Shown here: positions 36,666-47,647 of the stretch, in pieces
How positions within the stretch are numbered: the first letter of the stretch is position 1
Layout of the letters: the number at the start of each line of letters is the position of its first letter
Position numbers and translations under genes: made by a program
The notes under the pieces: generated by a model
What the model was told of the DNA's origin: nothing
What the model saw: only the letters and a program-made list of their open reading frames with translations
Database searches by the model: none
Assembly: GCF_011045195.1 (NCBI RefSeq)
Contig: NZ_CP049199.1
Coordinates: 2,294,001-2,358,000 of the forward strand
Direction of reading: 5' to 3'
Source: Caulobacter soli
GTDB lineage: Bacteria > Pseudomonadota > Alphaproteobacteria > Caulobacterales > Caulobacteraceae
DNA: 64,000 bases

Positions 36666-38632
36666 TATTGAGCCTTTTCCTTGGTCACCTTGGCGTCGCC
36701 GCCGGGCTCGCCGTCCTTGGGCAGGGCGCTGGTGTCGACGCCGATCGCCTGGCGGGCCAGGGTCAGGTTGACCTTGGTCTTCAGCTGGGCCTTGGCGGCG
36801 TCCTGGGCGGCCTGGCCGATGTCGCGGAACAGGCCCTGCGAGGTCTGCGGACCCATGGCCGCGGTGATCTGGGCCATCTGGGCGGGCGCGCCGGGGTGAA
36901 CCTTCTCGACCACGGCGACCAGGTAACCGCCCTGCGGACCGCGCGACACGAACGGCGCGCCCGGCTTGGCGCCGAAGGTGGCCATCAGCAGGTCGCGACC
37001 CAGGCCCTGATACTGGCGGGCGTTCTGGCGGGTGATGTTGGGCACGCGCTGCACCTGGGTCTGGGCCGAGGCGGCGACGGCTTCCAGCGACTCGCCCTTC
37101 TTGACCCGGGCCGTCAGCTCGTCGGCCTTGGCCTTCATGCGCGTGAGCAGCTGGTCGACCATCCACTGGCGGGCCAGGGGCTCGCGGATCTCGGCCAGCG
37201 GCGGCATGGCCGAGGGGATGACCTTCTCGACGCGGACGGCGAAGTATTCGCCCTTGCCGGCTTCGATCAGGTCGCTCTCGCCGCCGGCGGGCAGCTCGAA
37301 CGCGCTCTTCAGGGCTTCCGGGGTCAGGCCGGGGACCGGCTGGCCCGTCTGGTCGGCGCCGTTGGCGGCGATCGGCGAGGTGGTCAGCACCAGGGCGCCG
37401 GCCTTGGTCGCGGCGGTGATCAGGTTGGCGCCGCCGTCATGGGCGTCCTGGTAGGTCTGGGTCTGCTCATAGGCCTTGGCCTGGGCGGCCTGGGTCTTCA
37501 GCTCGGCTTCGATGGCCGGGCGTTGCGATTCCAGGCTGGGCAGGGTGGCCGGATTGATCTTGGTCAGCTTGACCACCGAGACGCCCAGGTCGCCGTTGAT
37601 CGGGGCGCTGACCTGGCCGGCGGCCAGGGTGAACACCGCGTCGGCCACCTTGCGGTCGGGCAGGGCGGACTTGGGCTTGGAGTCGATGATCACCGGCTGC
37701 TTGCCATAGGCGCTGGCGACGATGGCCGGCTGGTCGCCCTTGGCCAGGCGCTGGGCGATCACGGCGGCGGCCTTGGCGTCGGGGGCGACGATCTGGACGA
37801 ACGAGCGGCTCTCGGCCGTGCCCAGGGTGTCCTTGCGGAAGTTGTAGGTCTTGACGACGTCGGCCTCGGGCACGGTCACCGTGCTCTCCAGGGCCTTGGC
37901 GCTGAAGCGGGCCACCGACAGGACCCGCGTCTCGGGGCGGGTCAGCTGGGCGGCGTGCTCCTTCATGAAGGCCTGGAGCTGGGCGTCGGTCGGCGCGCCC
38001 GGCTTGTCGAGGATCGCCGGATTGATCGCGAAGGCGGCCAGGTCGCGGCCCTCCAAGCCGTAGGCGGCCTGCAGGGCCGAATAGATGCGCGGGGCGCGCA
38101 TGCTGGCGGCCACGGCGCTGAACAGCTGGGCCTGGGCCAGGTCGTCGCGCAGCGAAGCCTCGTAGCGGGCCGGAGTCAGGTCGTTCTGGGCCAGCAGGCG
38201 CTGGTACATCTGGGCGTCGAACTTGCCGGTGATCGGGTCGAACGGACGCTGGCCGGGGGGCAGGCTGGCCAGTTGCTCGCGCAGGGTGTCGCCGACCAGC
38301 TTGTCGGACGGGCGCACGCCGAGCTTGTGAACCAGCTCGGCCAGGGATTCCTGCAGGGCCAGCTGGGTCAGCATCTTGCGGTCGACGCCCTGCTGCACGG
38401 CGATGTCCGGCGTGATGGTCTGGCCCTGGGCCTGCTCGCGCTTACGGAAGTTCTCGAACTGCGCCTTGAAGTCCTCCGGCGTCATGTTCCGCGAGCCCGC
38501 CGCGATCACCCACTTGCCGGGGGGATGACGGAACACGTCGCTGATGCCGAACACCGCGAAGCTGACGATGAGCAGACCAAACAGGACCACCGCGAACGGG
38601 GATTTGGCGAAGGAGCGGAAGCCGGCGAGCAT
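36665..38632 (-). CDS. ppiD: PpiD-like peptidyl-prolyl isomerase / periplasmic chaperone
   Basis: A 655-residue protein anchored by one N-terminal membrane helix (about residues 12-32, SPFAVVLFGLLIVSFAVFG), with the rest in the periplasm. A SurA-N-like helical domain (about 40-200) precedes a parvulin-like domain (about 225-365) with VFTLAAGQVSAPINGDLGVS. A second long helical region ends the protein. PpiD assists folding of exported proteins near SecYEG. The catalytic parvulin residues are weak, as in other PpiD proteins. Its position between trpE and tpiA is the usual alphaproteobacterial one. The frame is open far upstream, antisense to tpiA, and was trimmed to ATG 38632. Confidence 0.88.
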   Translation of the reverse strand: MLAGFRSFAKSPFAVVLFGLLIVSFAVFGISDVFRHPPGKWVIAAGSRNMTPEDFKAQFENFRKREQAQGQTITPDIAVQQGVDRKMLTQLALQESLAELVHKLGVRPSDKLVGDTLREQLASLPPGQRPFDPITGKFDAQMYQRLLAQNDLTPARYEASLRDDLAQAQLFSAVAASMRAPRIYSALQAAYGLEGRDLAAFAINPAILDKPGAPTDAQLQAFMKEHAAQLTRPETRVLSVARFSAKALESTVTVPEADVVKTYNFRKDTLGTAESRSFVQIVAPDAKAAAVIAQRLAKGDQPAIVASAYGKQPVIIDSKPKSALPDRKVADAVFTLAAGQVSAPINGDLGVSVVKLTKINPATLPSLESQRPAIEAELKTQAAQAKAYEQTQTYQDAHDGGANLITAATKAGALVLTTSPIAANGADQTGQPVPGLTPEALKSAFELPAGGESDLIEAGKGEYFAVRVEKVIPSAMPPLAEIREPLARQWMVDQLLTRMKAKADELTARVKKGESLEAVAASAQTQVQRVPNITRQNARQYQGLGRDLLMATFGAKPGAPFVSRGPQGGYLVAVVEKVHPGAPAQMAQITAAMGPQTSQGLFRDIGQAAQDAAKAQLKTKVNLTLARQAIGVDTSALPKDGEPGGDAKVTKEKAQ

Positions 38633-38803
38633 GACTGGGAGAAACCTTCCTCGAAAATCGCGCGGCTTCTCCGCAGGGCGAAGGCCCGGGCGAAGGAACG
38701 CACGCGAGCAGCGGGTATAGTAGAGCCGTAGGGGGCCGGGCAAGCGGTGGAGGGCCGTAAGCGGTCTTGACTTCCGCCCCGCCCGGGGTCCCAAACCGGG
38801 GAC

Positions 38804-39565
38804 ATGACCTTTTCGCTGACCACGCCCCGGCCGCTGATCGCCGGAAATTGGAAGATGTTCGGCCTTGAAGCCTCGCTCGACGAGGCCCGCGCGGTGGCGG
38901 CGGCCGTCGCCGCCAGGCCCCCGGCCGCCCGCGTCGCCCTCTGTCCGGCGGCCACCCTGCTGCACCGGATGGCGCAGGCCCTGGCCGGCGAGGCGGTGAT
39001 CGTCGGCGGCCAGGATTGCCATCCGGGCGGTTCGGGACCGCACACCGGCGACATCTCGGCCGCCATGCTGGCGGACGCCGGCGCCCAGCTGGTGATTCTC
39101 GGCCACTCCGAACGCCGCGCCGCCTATGGCGAAAGCGACGCCCTGGTCTCGGCCAAGGTCGAGGCCGCCCTGGCCGCCGGCCTGGAGCCGATCATCTGCT
39201 TTGGCGAGACCTGCGAGCAGCGCGACGCCGGACAGGCCGAGGCGGTGGTCACCGGCATGGCCCGCGGTTCGCTGCCCGCTTCGCTGGCGGGGCAAGCCTT
39301 CGCCGTGGCCTACGAGCCGGTCTGGGCCATCGGCACCGGTCGCACGCCGACCACGGCCGACATCGCCCACGTCCACGAGGCGCTGCGGGCGGTCCTGGTC
39401 GAGCGCTTCGGCCAGCACGGCGCGACCGTGCCGATCCTCTATGGCGGTTCGGTGAAGCCCGACAACGCTCGTGAGATCCTGGCCACGCCGGAAGTCGGCG
39501 GCGCCCTGGTCGGCGGCGCGTCGCTGAAGGCGGCGGATTTCCTGGCGATTATCGAGGCGGCCTAG
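38804..39565 (+). CDS. tpiA: Triosephosphate isomerase
   Basis: Interconverts DHAP and glyceraldehyde 3-phosphate. The 253-residue TIM barrel has RPLIAGNWKMFGL (catalytic Lys), the electrophile His in VILGHSERRAAYGE, the catalytic Glu in AYEPVWAIGTGRTPT, and the phosphate loops ILYGGSVKPDN and GGALVGGASLK. It is divergent from ppiD with a 171-base gap. After the stop comes an inverted repeat before the convergent hypothetical gene. Confidence 0.97.
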   Translation: MTFSLTTPRPLIAGNWKMFGLEASLDEARAVAAAVAARPPAARVALCPAATLLHRMAQALAGEAVIVGGQDCHPGGSGPHTGDISAAMLADAGAQLVILGHSERRAAYGESDALVSAKVEAALAAGLEPIICFGETCEQRDAGQAEAVVTGMARGSLPASLAGQAFAVAYEPVWAIGTGRTPTTADIAHVHEALRAVLVERFGQHGATVPILYGGSVKPDNAREILATPEVGGALVGGASLKAADFLAIIEAA

Positions 39566-39596
39566 AGCCTATCGACATTCCGGCGTGGCGCGTGGT

Positions 39597-39683
39597 CCTC
39601 GTCCTTCGACAGGCTCAGGATGAGGACCATTGCACAGGCTTCCGCGGTAGAAAGCCTCATCCTGAGCTTGTCGAAGGACGAGG
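39597..39683. repeat. Inverted repeat of the CTTCGACA-type intergenic element
   Basis: Two 29-nt arms in inverted orientation (39597-39625 and 39655-39683) match at 28 positions. Each is itself partly palindromic, with CCTC at one end and GAGG at the other around GTCCTTCGACARGCTCAGG. Elements of this sequence are widespread in alphaproteobacterial intergenic DNA. Here it lies between convergent tpiA and the hypothetical gene and may end both transcripts. Confidence 0.85.
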
Positions 39684-39700
39684 CTTTCGGTTCCACACGC

Positions 39701-40081
39701 CTAGGAGGCCAGCTGGACGATCGTCGAAGTCGCAGGCGAGGCGAGGGGCCTGACCTGCCAGGCTCCGATCCGCTTGGCCACTTCGCTGGGGCCGGCGGCG
39801 TCCAGGGCGGCTTCGAAGGCGTCGAGCGCCGACAGCAAGGCGTCCCCGAAGAAGACGCCCGACCATTCGCCGGCCACGAAAGTGGGCAGGCAGGCGTCGA
39901 CATTCCTGGCGGCCGCCGCGACGGCGGGTGTCTTGTTGGCCAGCAACGAAAGGTTCTGCAAGGTCACCTTCACGCGTTGAATCGCCAGGGCCACCGTTCC
40001 GGCGACATCTTCCGGAGAGGTTTCGAGAGCAATCCTGCGCACCGCCTTGAGATGGTCGGAAATGTGTTGGGAACTCGACAT
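39701..40081 (-). CDS. Hypothetical protein, helical, 126 residues
   Basis: It starts MSSSQHISDHLKAVRRIA at ATG 40081, with AGGAG 7 bases upstream. The sequence is almost entirely predicted alpha-helix with no signal peptide, membrane segment or cysteine pair. A conserved-looking core is VALAIQRVKVTLQNLSLLANKT. Codon bias matches neighbours, which supports a real gene. I do not recognise the family. It is isolated: a convergent repeat on one side and a 0.9-kb gene-poor gap on the other. Confidence 0.7.
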   Translation of the reverse strand: MSSSQHISDHLKAVRRIALETSPEDVAGTVALAIQRVKVTLQNLSLLANKTPAVAAAARNVDACLPTFVAGEWSGVFFGDALLSALDAFEAALDAAGPSEVAKRIGAWQVRPLASPATSTIVQLAS

Positions 40082-40846
40082 AGGACTACTCCTGACCCGG
40101 AGCCCCACTTTCCGACATTTCCTGATTTTGAAGATCGGTGAAAACCCTAGTCTTGGTCGCCGTTTTTCCCTGCTTTAGGTTGAACGATTCCATTTGGTAC
40201 CGGTAAACGTCAGGTCGGGGCTGGTGATCCTCCCGCTGATCGCCTGGGGCGCGCCCTCAAACCTGGGCGGAGGAGAGGCATACGATTTTCACCCTCTTCC
40301 GGAGGAGAGGGTTCAAGAAGGGCCTCTCTCCTCGGCGTATAGAAACTGAAGTTCAGCGATTTCAACGCCCTGAACTTTCTCGACCCGATCTTGTCCTCAC
40401 CGTCCAAACCGCCCGTATCCTGTACCCACCTCGACGCGGGGAAAGGGCGCATGGCCAGCGACCGATGCGGCGGCGAGGGGCGATCGAGCGGGAAGCTCTG
40501 TCGGCGGTTCTTTTCGGAGGACCAAACCTCGCGTCTCTGGTGCCGGTCGGGCCTGGAACACAGATACGACGTGACGTGAGGGCTGGCAGAACAGCAGGCG
40601 AGCGGTGACAGGCTCGCGGTCCGGGACTGGGGTTCGTTGATCCAGCCCGCCCGTCGGAGGCTTCAAGGCGGCGAGGCCCTAACAGGGCTCAGCGTCGCGG
40701 GCTTCCGGATAACGATGGCGCGGAGCGATCGGGCTTCGTCGAAACGGTATTCTTTTTTCAAACTCCGGACGTCGTCCGGCGCTCCGCGACCCTTTCCGAT
40801 CAGCTCAGCGGTCAACCGTGTGAGGGAGCGAAGCCGTGTGTCCATC
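40082..40846. other. Gene-poor region without a convincing coding frame
   Basis: About 765 bases hold only short frames on both strands that overlap, lack ribosome sites and read as low-complexity Arg/Pro-rich peptides. Visible structure: a 7-bp hairpin at 40291-40312 (ACCCTCT/AGAGGGT), an 8-bp hairpin at 40349-40377 (AAGTTCAG/CTGAACTT), a CCGGAC/GTCCGG hairpin near 40766-40780, and a T-run at 40752-40757. I tested by eye for RNase P, tmRNA and SRP RNA hallmarks and saw none. An unrecognised small RNA or decayed gene is possible. Confidence 0.5.
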
Positions 40847-40985
40847 AAGCCTCCCCCTGTGGGGGAGGTGTCGGCGAAGCCGACGGAGGGGGGAGTGATA
40901 GGCCGATGGCCGAACCTACGATCTTCAATCTCAAAACTCCCCCCACCGATCGCTACGCGATCGCCTCCCCCACAGGGGGAGGCTT
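40847..40985. repeat. Composite intergenic inverted repeat, copy 2
   Basis: Two arms of about 50 nt in inverted orientation (40847-40896 and 40936-40985). Each arm is a CCTCCCCCTGTGGGGGAGG hairpin, then a second small hairpin (GTCGGCGAAGCCGAC on the left, GATCGCTACGCGATC on the right), then a G-rich tail GAGGGGGGAGT or its near copy. The second hairpins differ in sequence but both stay self-complementary. It lies at the 3' end of the GNAT gene. Confidence 0.85.
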
Positions 40986-40992
40986 TGGAAGG

Positions 40993-41511
40993 TTAGAACA
41001 ACAACCCAAACAGCCGGCAATCCCGCCGTTCGCCATCCCGGTCGACATGTCCCTTCAGATAGCCCTCCTCCTCGAAGCCCAGCTTCTGCAGCACCTTCTC
41101 GGCCCGGGAGTCGCCCACATGGGTGCGGGCGACCATCCGCTTGAGGCCCAGGGACGAGGCGCAATGGGCCAGCAGGGCGGCGGCGGCCTCGGTGGCGTAG
41201 CCGTGGCCCCAGGCTTCGCGGGCGACGATGAAGCCCAGTTCGCAGCGGTGGTGACGCCAGTCCATGTCGACCAGCTCGCAATAGCCCAGGAACCAGCCGC
41301 TCTTGGCATGGCGGATGGCCCAGTACATCGCCTTGCGCTCGTCCATCTCCGCCACCTGGGCGGCGACGGTGGCGGCGACCTCGTCGGGATCCTCGATGGC
41401 GGCGCGGTCCCAATGGGCCATCACCTCCGGATCGCTCATGAAAGGATAGACGAGGGGAGCGTCTTCAACGGCCAGCGGCGTCAGGCTGAGGCGTTCGGTC
41501 TCGAGGATCAT
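40993..41511 (-). CDS. GNAT-family N-acetyltransferase (RimJ/RimL type)
   Basis: A 172-residue acetyl-CoA-dependent acetyltransferase. The N-terminus MILETERLSLTPLAVEDAP is typical of the RimJ/RimL (Acetyltransf_3) group. The acetyl-CoA loop region reads ELGFIVAREAWGHGYATEA, followed by RMVARTHVGDSRAEKVLQKLGF. RimJ/RimL enzymes modify ribosomal-protein N-termini or small molecules; the substrate here is unknown. It is divergent from secG across 141 bases. Confidence 0.85.
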   Translation of the reverse strand: MILETERLSLTPLAVEDAPLVYPFMSDPEVMAHWDRAAIEDPDEVAATVAAQVAEMDERKAMYWAIRHAKSGWFLGYCELVDMDWRHHRCELGFIVAREAWGHGYATEAAAALLAHCASSLGLKRMVARTHVGDSRAEKVLQKLGFEEEGYLKGHVDRDGERRDCRLFGLLF

Positions 41512-41652
41512 GCGCGGATGCGGACCTGAAGTCGGACTTGAGTGGGGGCGGTTCGTCCCCAGCTATGGCGCGGGCCCGTTGCAAGTGATAGAGGGGCCGC
41601 TTCGTTTTTCGCGACGGAAGTCTCCGTCGCCCGGATCGAGATCGATTTAGAC

Positions 41653-42192
41653 ATGCTCATCGGCGTTCTGCTGACCATCAACATCATCGTTTGCATCGCC
41701 CTGATCGGCGTGGTGCTGATGCAGCGTTCCGAAGGCGGCGCCCTAGGCATGGGCGGTGGCGGCGGCGGTTTCATGACCGCGCGCGGCGCCGGCGACCTGC
41801 TGACCCGCACGACCTGGATCCTGTTCTCGGTCTTCCTGATCATCAGCCTGGCCCTGACCATCCTGACGGGCCGCCAGGGCGCCAGCAATTCGGTGGTCGA
41901 CCGCCTGAAGCTGGACGGCCTGGACAGCAAGACCCTGAACGCCGCGCCGCTGCCGGCCGGTCCGACCGCCCCGGCGCCGACCACGACCGTTCCCGCGCCG
42001 GCTCCGGCCACTGGTTCTTCAGTGACGGGCGCCCCGGCCGCCATCGAGGCTCCGACCCCGACGATCAGCGCGCCCACCCCGACCGTCTCGGCCCCGAAGC
42101 CGGCCGCCAAGGCTCCGGTCAAGGCGCCCGCCGCCGCGCCGGTTCCGGTGATCAACGCTCCGGCTCCGACCGACCAAAAGCCGGCCCAGTAA
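41653..42192 (+). CDS. secG: Preprotein translocase subunit SecG
   Basis: Small inner-membrane partner of SecYE. The 179-residue protein has two membrane helices (about residues 2-22, LIGVLLTINIIVCIALIGVV, and 54-74), joined by the signature VVLMQRSEGGALGMGGGGGG loop. The C-terminal ~95 residues form a Pro/Ala/Thr-rich tail, long for SecG but common in Caulobacterales. ATG 41653 is used; upstream codons lack homology. It stands next to tpiA/pyrG as in other alphaproteobacteria. Confidence 0.93.
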   Translation: MLIGVLLTINIIVCIALIGVVLMQRSEGGALGMGGGGGGFMTARGAGDLLTRTTWILFSVFLIISLALTILTGRQGASNSVVDRLKLDGLDSKTLNAAPLPAGPTAPAPTTTVPAPAPATGSSVTGAPAAIEAPTPTISAPTPTVSAPKPAAKAPVKAPAAAPVPVINAPAPTDQKPAQ

Positions 42193-42207
42193 GGGCCGGC
42201 GGCATTT
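42180..42207 (+). terminator. Possible terminator overlapping the secG stop
   Basis: An 8-bp stem, GCCGGCCC/GGGCCGGC (42180-42187 with 42193-42200), encloses the secG stop codon. It is followed after a short CGGCA by TTTT. The T-run is short, so termination may be partial, leaving some read-through into pyrG. Confidence 0.45.
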
Positions 42208-42263
42208 TACTGTTGATGAACGGCGGTCTTTTCGCCGCTCGCCCCGAATCGCGGCTAATCTGA

Positions 42264-43922
<1,659 letters not shown>

Positions 43923-44038
43923 CAAGCGCGGTTGCATCCCCGAAGAGATTCGGGCATAAGCGCGCCCTCACGCGGCGGCCTGGGCATTGCCCGAGTCGCC
44001 GCTTCCGATTTTCACGCTCAGCGAGCAGAGTCACTTCG

Positions 44039-44221
44039 ATGGCCGTTCCTAAAAGAAAAACTTCGCCTTCTCGCCGGAACATGCGCCGGTCGCACCACGC
44101 CCTGGGCGCCAACTCCTTCGTGGAAGACAAGGACTCGGGCGAACTGCGCCGTCCGCACCACGTCGACCTGAAGACCGGTCTGTACAACGGCAAGCAGATC
44201 CTGACCCCGAAGGAAGACTAG
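44039..44221 (+). CDS. rpmF: 50S ribosomal protein L32
   Basis: A 60-residue basic protein starting [20 protein letters not shown], the universal L32 N-terminus, and ending [16 protein letters not shown]. It lacks the four-cysteine zinc site of some L32 forms (the C- type). It stands alone between pyrG and a strong terminator, without the plsX partner seen in many other bacteria. Confidence 0.96.
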   Translation: MAVPKRKTSPSRRNMRRSHHALGANSFVEDKDSGELRRPHHVDLKTGLYNGKQILTPKED

Positions 44222-44268
44222 TCCTTCGGTTCGCTCGGCTCTTGCCGGGCGACAAGACGAAAGCCTGA

Positions 44269-44298
44269 AAGGCGGCGGTCCCCGGACCGCCGCCTTTT
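44269..44298 (+). terminator. Rho-independent terminator after rpmF
   Basis: A 12-bp GC-rich stem (44269-44280 with 44285-44296) and a 4-nt loop, followed by TTTT. It starts 48 bases after the rpmF stop. Confidence 0.88.
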
Positions 44299-44412
44299 CG
44301 CTTTTCGGCGCAGCTTTCCCCAAGCCGCGCGACGGCTCCCATGCTTGCTGGACACGGTTTTCGACAATTGCGTCGAAGAACCGTGTTATCCTGACGGCAG
44401 GGAGATCCGCCC

Positions 44413-45438
44413 ATGCTCACACGCCGAAACCTAACGGCGGGACTGGGATTGTCGCTGATGGCCGAGCAGGCCTGGGCTCGATCCACGACGCCCACGCCGC
44501 TGCTGCAGCCGGCCTCGCTCCAGACTCCGCCCCAGATCGCGCCGCCGCCACCGATCGCACCCGTTCCGGCCGAGGCCGAACCGCCGCCGGTCTTCCTCGA
44601 CACCGCCCTGGACGCCACCGACCGCATGACGGTCGAGGTGTTCATCAGCGGGCAGGGGCCCTTCGCCTTCGTCGTCGACACCGGCGCCGATCGCAGCGCG
44701 CTGTCGACGACTCTGGCGGCGCAGCTGGGCCTGGAGCGCGGTCCGGACGTGATGCTGCACGGGGTCGGCGGCTCGGCCCTGACCCCCACGGCCAAGGTGC
44801 CGCTGATGCTGGCCGGCGATTCGCGCCTCAAGGACGCCGAACTGCCGGTGCTGGCGCCCGAGCGCCTGGGCGTGGACGGCCTGCTGGGCGTCGACATGCT
44901 CGACAATCGCAACGTCATCATGGATTTCCGCCGCAAGCGGCTGGAGGTCCGGCGCAGCACGCCTCTGACGGCCGCCTATCCCGGCGTCCGCGAGGTCTCG
45001 GTGATCGCCGACGCCCGCTTCGGCCGGCTGGCGATCGCCAACGCCCGGGTCAGCGGCGTGCGGTGCGTGGCCTTCATCGACTCCGGCTCCGGCGCCAGCA
45101 TGGGCAACATGGCCCTGGCCGAGGCGATCAAGCTGCGGGTGCGCCGCAGGCCCGAGCCGGCCATGGCCGTCCGGCTGATCGGCGCGGCGGGCGAGGCGAC
45201 CGTGGGAGAGCTGCGGATCGTCCGCTCGATCGAGCTGGGGGCCCTGCGGATGAGCAACCTGCCGCTGGTGCTGGCCGACCTGCACATCTTCGACATCTGG
45301 AACCTCAACAGCCGTCCCGCCGTGCTGCTGGGCGTCGACGTGCTGAAGATGTTCGCCCGGGTCGAGCTGGACTTCGGTTCGGACAGGGTGAAGTTCCGCC
45401 TGGGCAAGGGCTGGGCGCCGCCGATCCTGGAGGCCTGA
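44413..45438 (+). CDS. Bilobed retropepsin-like aspartic protease
   Basis: A 341-residue exported protein: MLTRRNLTAGLGLSLMAEQAWA is a signal peptide (RR pair at 4-5), followed by a Pro-rich linker to about 58. Two aspartic-protease half-sites are visible: FVVDTGADRS with Asp 89 and FIDSGSGAS with Asp 223. Each is followed by its lobe (LLGVDMLD and LLGVDVLK mark equivalent strands). Retropepsins usually dimerise from single-Asp subunits; here both lobes are in one chain, like pepsin. Caulobacter has a periplasmic aspartyl protease, PerP, which cuts PodJ before MmpA; whether this gene is related cannot be decided here. Confidence 0.83.
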   Translation: MLTRRNLTAGLGLSLMAEQAWARSTTPTPLLQPASLQTPPQIAPPPPIAPVPAEAEPPPVFLDTALDATDRMTVEVFISGQGPFAFVVDTGADRSALSTTLAAQLGLERGPDVMLHGVGGSALTPTAKVPLMLAGDSRLKDAELPVLAPERLGVDGLLGVDMLDNRNVIMDFRRKRLEVRRSTPLTAAYPGVREVSVIADARFGRLAIANARVSGVRCVAFIDSGSGASMGNMALAEAIKLRVRRRPEPAMAVRLIGAAGEATVGELRIVRSIELGALRMSNLPLVLADLHIFDIWNLNSRPAVLLGVDVLKMFARVELDFGSDRVKFRLGKGWAPPILEA

Positions 45439-45522
45439 CCCAAGCTTGAGCGGCGGGCGCGCCGAACGCTCGTTCCGACGATCCCGCCAGCGCCGGTTGC
45501 GGTTCACGGCCCGCGCCGCTAA

Positions 45523-46833
<1,311 letters not shown>

Positions 46834-46853
46834 ATCCGATCGACACGACGACG

Positions 46854-46883
46854 AAGGGCGGCGCCTCCAGCGCCGCCCTTTTT
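46854..46883 (+). terminator. Rho-independent terminator after eno
   Basis: An 11-bp stem (46854-46864 with 46870-46880) with a 5-nt loop CTCCA and five T. It lies 20 bases after the eno stop and separates eno from ftsB and the pdh genes. Confidence 0.9.
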
Positions 46884-47187
46884 CGTTTCAAGCGTTACGA
46901 TTCTGGGGGTGGCGGCCCTGATCGCCCGTTTGCGAGGCGCCGGGCGCCAAAGTTCACCAACAATTTTTCTAAAAGCGAAAATGGGTGTGCGCCGCACTGC
47001 CGCAGAAAACGTCGCCGAACGCGGTTTCAGATGCTGCGACGCGGTATTTAGATGCCCTTGAAACCATCTCAAATGAAAGCGTTAGGGGGCTGCTTTCGAG
47101 ATCTTGACCCGACCCGTCCAAACCCCCCGTTTAGTAAGGCGTTAAGCCTGATCGGGCAGGGTAAACTTCCCCTCCTGGGAATCGCTG
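46884..47187. other. Intergenic region upstream of ftsB
   Basis: About 300 bases without a credible gene, noticeably less GC-rich than coding DNA (for example CAACAATTTTTCTAAAAGCG near 46961-46980), as expected for a promoter region. It probably carries the promoter for ftsB and possibly for the pdh operon. A near-consensus CtrA-type box lies at 47131-47145. Confidence 0.5.
47131..47145 (+). promoter_or_regulatory. Candidate CtrA-type box upstream of ftsB
   Basis: TTAGTAAGGCGTTAA matches TTAA-N7-TTAA at seven of eight fixed positions and lies 43 bases before the ftsB start. CtrA controls many division genes in Caulobacter. One mismatch in an AT-poor genome makes chance occurrence possible but not very likely. 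Confidence 0.4.
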
Positions 47188-47484
47188 ATGTTCGCCCGAC
47201 TGCAACCCTTCCTGCCGACCGCGGCGCTCCTCCTGTTGATCACTTACTTCGTGTTTCACGCCCTGACGGGTGAACGGGGCCTGTTGTCGACGTCGCAGCG
47301 CAACGCAGATCTTGCCGCCAAGACGCTGGAGTTGAAGAAGATCCGTGCCGAAAGGATGGACCTGGAGGCCCGTGCTCGTCTATTACGCAGCGGCAGTCTG
47401 TCGGCGGACCTCCTGGAAGAACGCGCGCGTTCGCTCCTGGGATACACCGACCCCAAGGACTATGTGATCCGCACCCCGCGCTAA
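47188..47484 (+). CDS. ftsB: FtsB/DivIC-family septum formation initiator
   Basis: A 98-residue bitopic division protein that joins FtsL and FtsQ. A short cytoplasmic N-terminus is followed by one membrane helix (about residues 7-26, PFLPTAALLLLITYFVFHAL) and a coiled coil (about 35-70). The family C-terminal pattern LEERARSLLGYTDPKDYVI ends the protein. Its position between eno and pdhA is conserved in alphaproteobacteria. Confidence 0.9.
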   Translation: MFARLQPFLPTAALLLLITYFVFHALTGERGLLSTSQRNADLAAKTLELKKIRAERMDLEARARLLRSGSLSADLLEERARSLLGYTDPKDYVIRTPR

Positions 47485-47647
47485 GCGTTGGTGACAGATC
47501 CTAAGTCCTCGGCTCTGCCGGCGGATCAGGTGTTCCTGACCCGTTTCGGGTTCGACAAAGGATCCCCATCTACGCGGAACCGAAGGTTCATTCGGTCGGT
47601 GGGCGTCCAGGAGTAGGCCGCGATGAAGATTGGCCAGGGAGAGTTGA

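Noticed and set aside
40400..40760. RNase P RNA, tmRNA, 6S or 4.5S RNA in the gap
   Set aside because: I looked for the conserved RNase P, tmRNA tag and SRP loop sequences and did not find them; 6S cannot be judged without structure search, so it is left as an open question.
40210..40996. Short frames at 40210-40452, 40391-40579, 40397-40666 and 40637-40996
   Set aside because: They overlap each other on both strands, lack ribosome sites and show no domain or typical codon pattern.
44413..45438. Naming the aspartic protease PerP
   Set aside because: PerP is an aspartyl protease in Caulobacter, but I could not verify sequence identity from this window.
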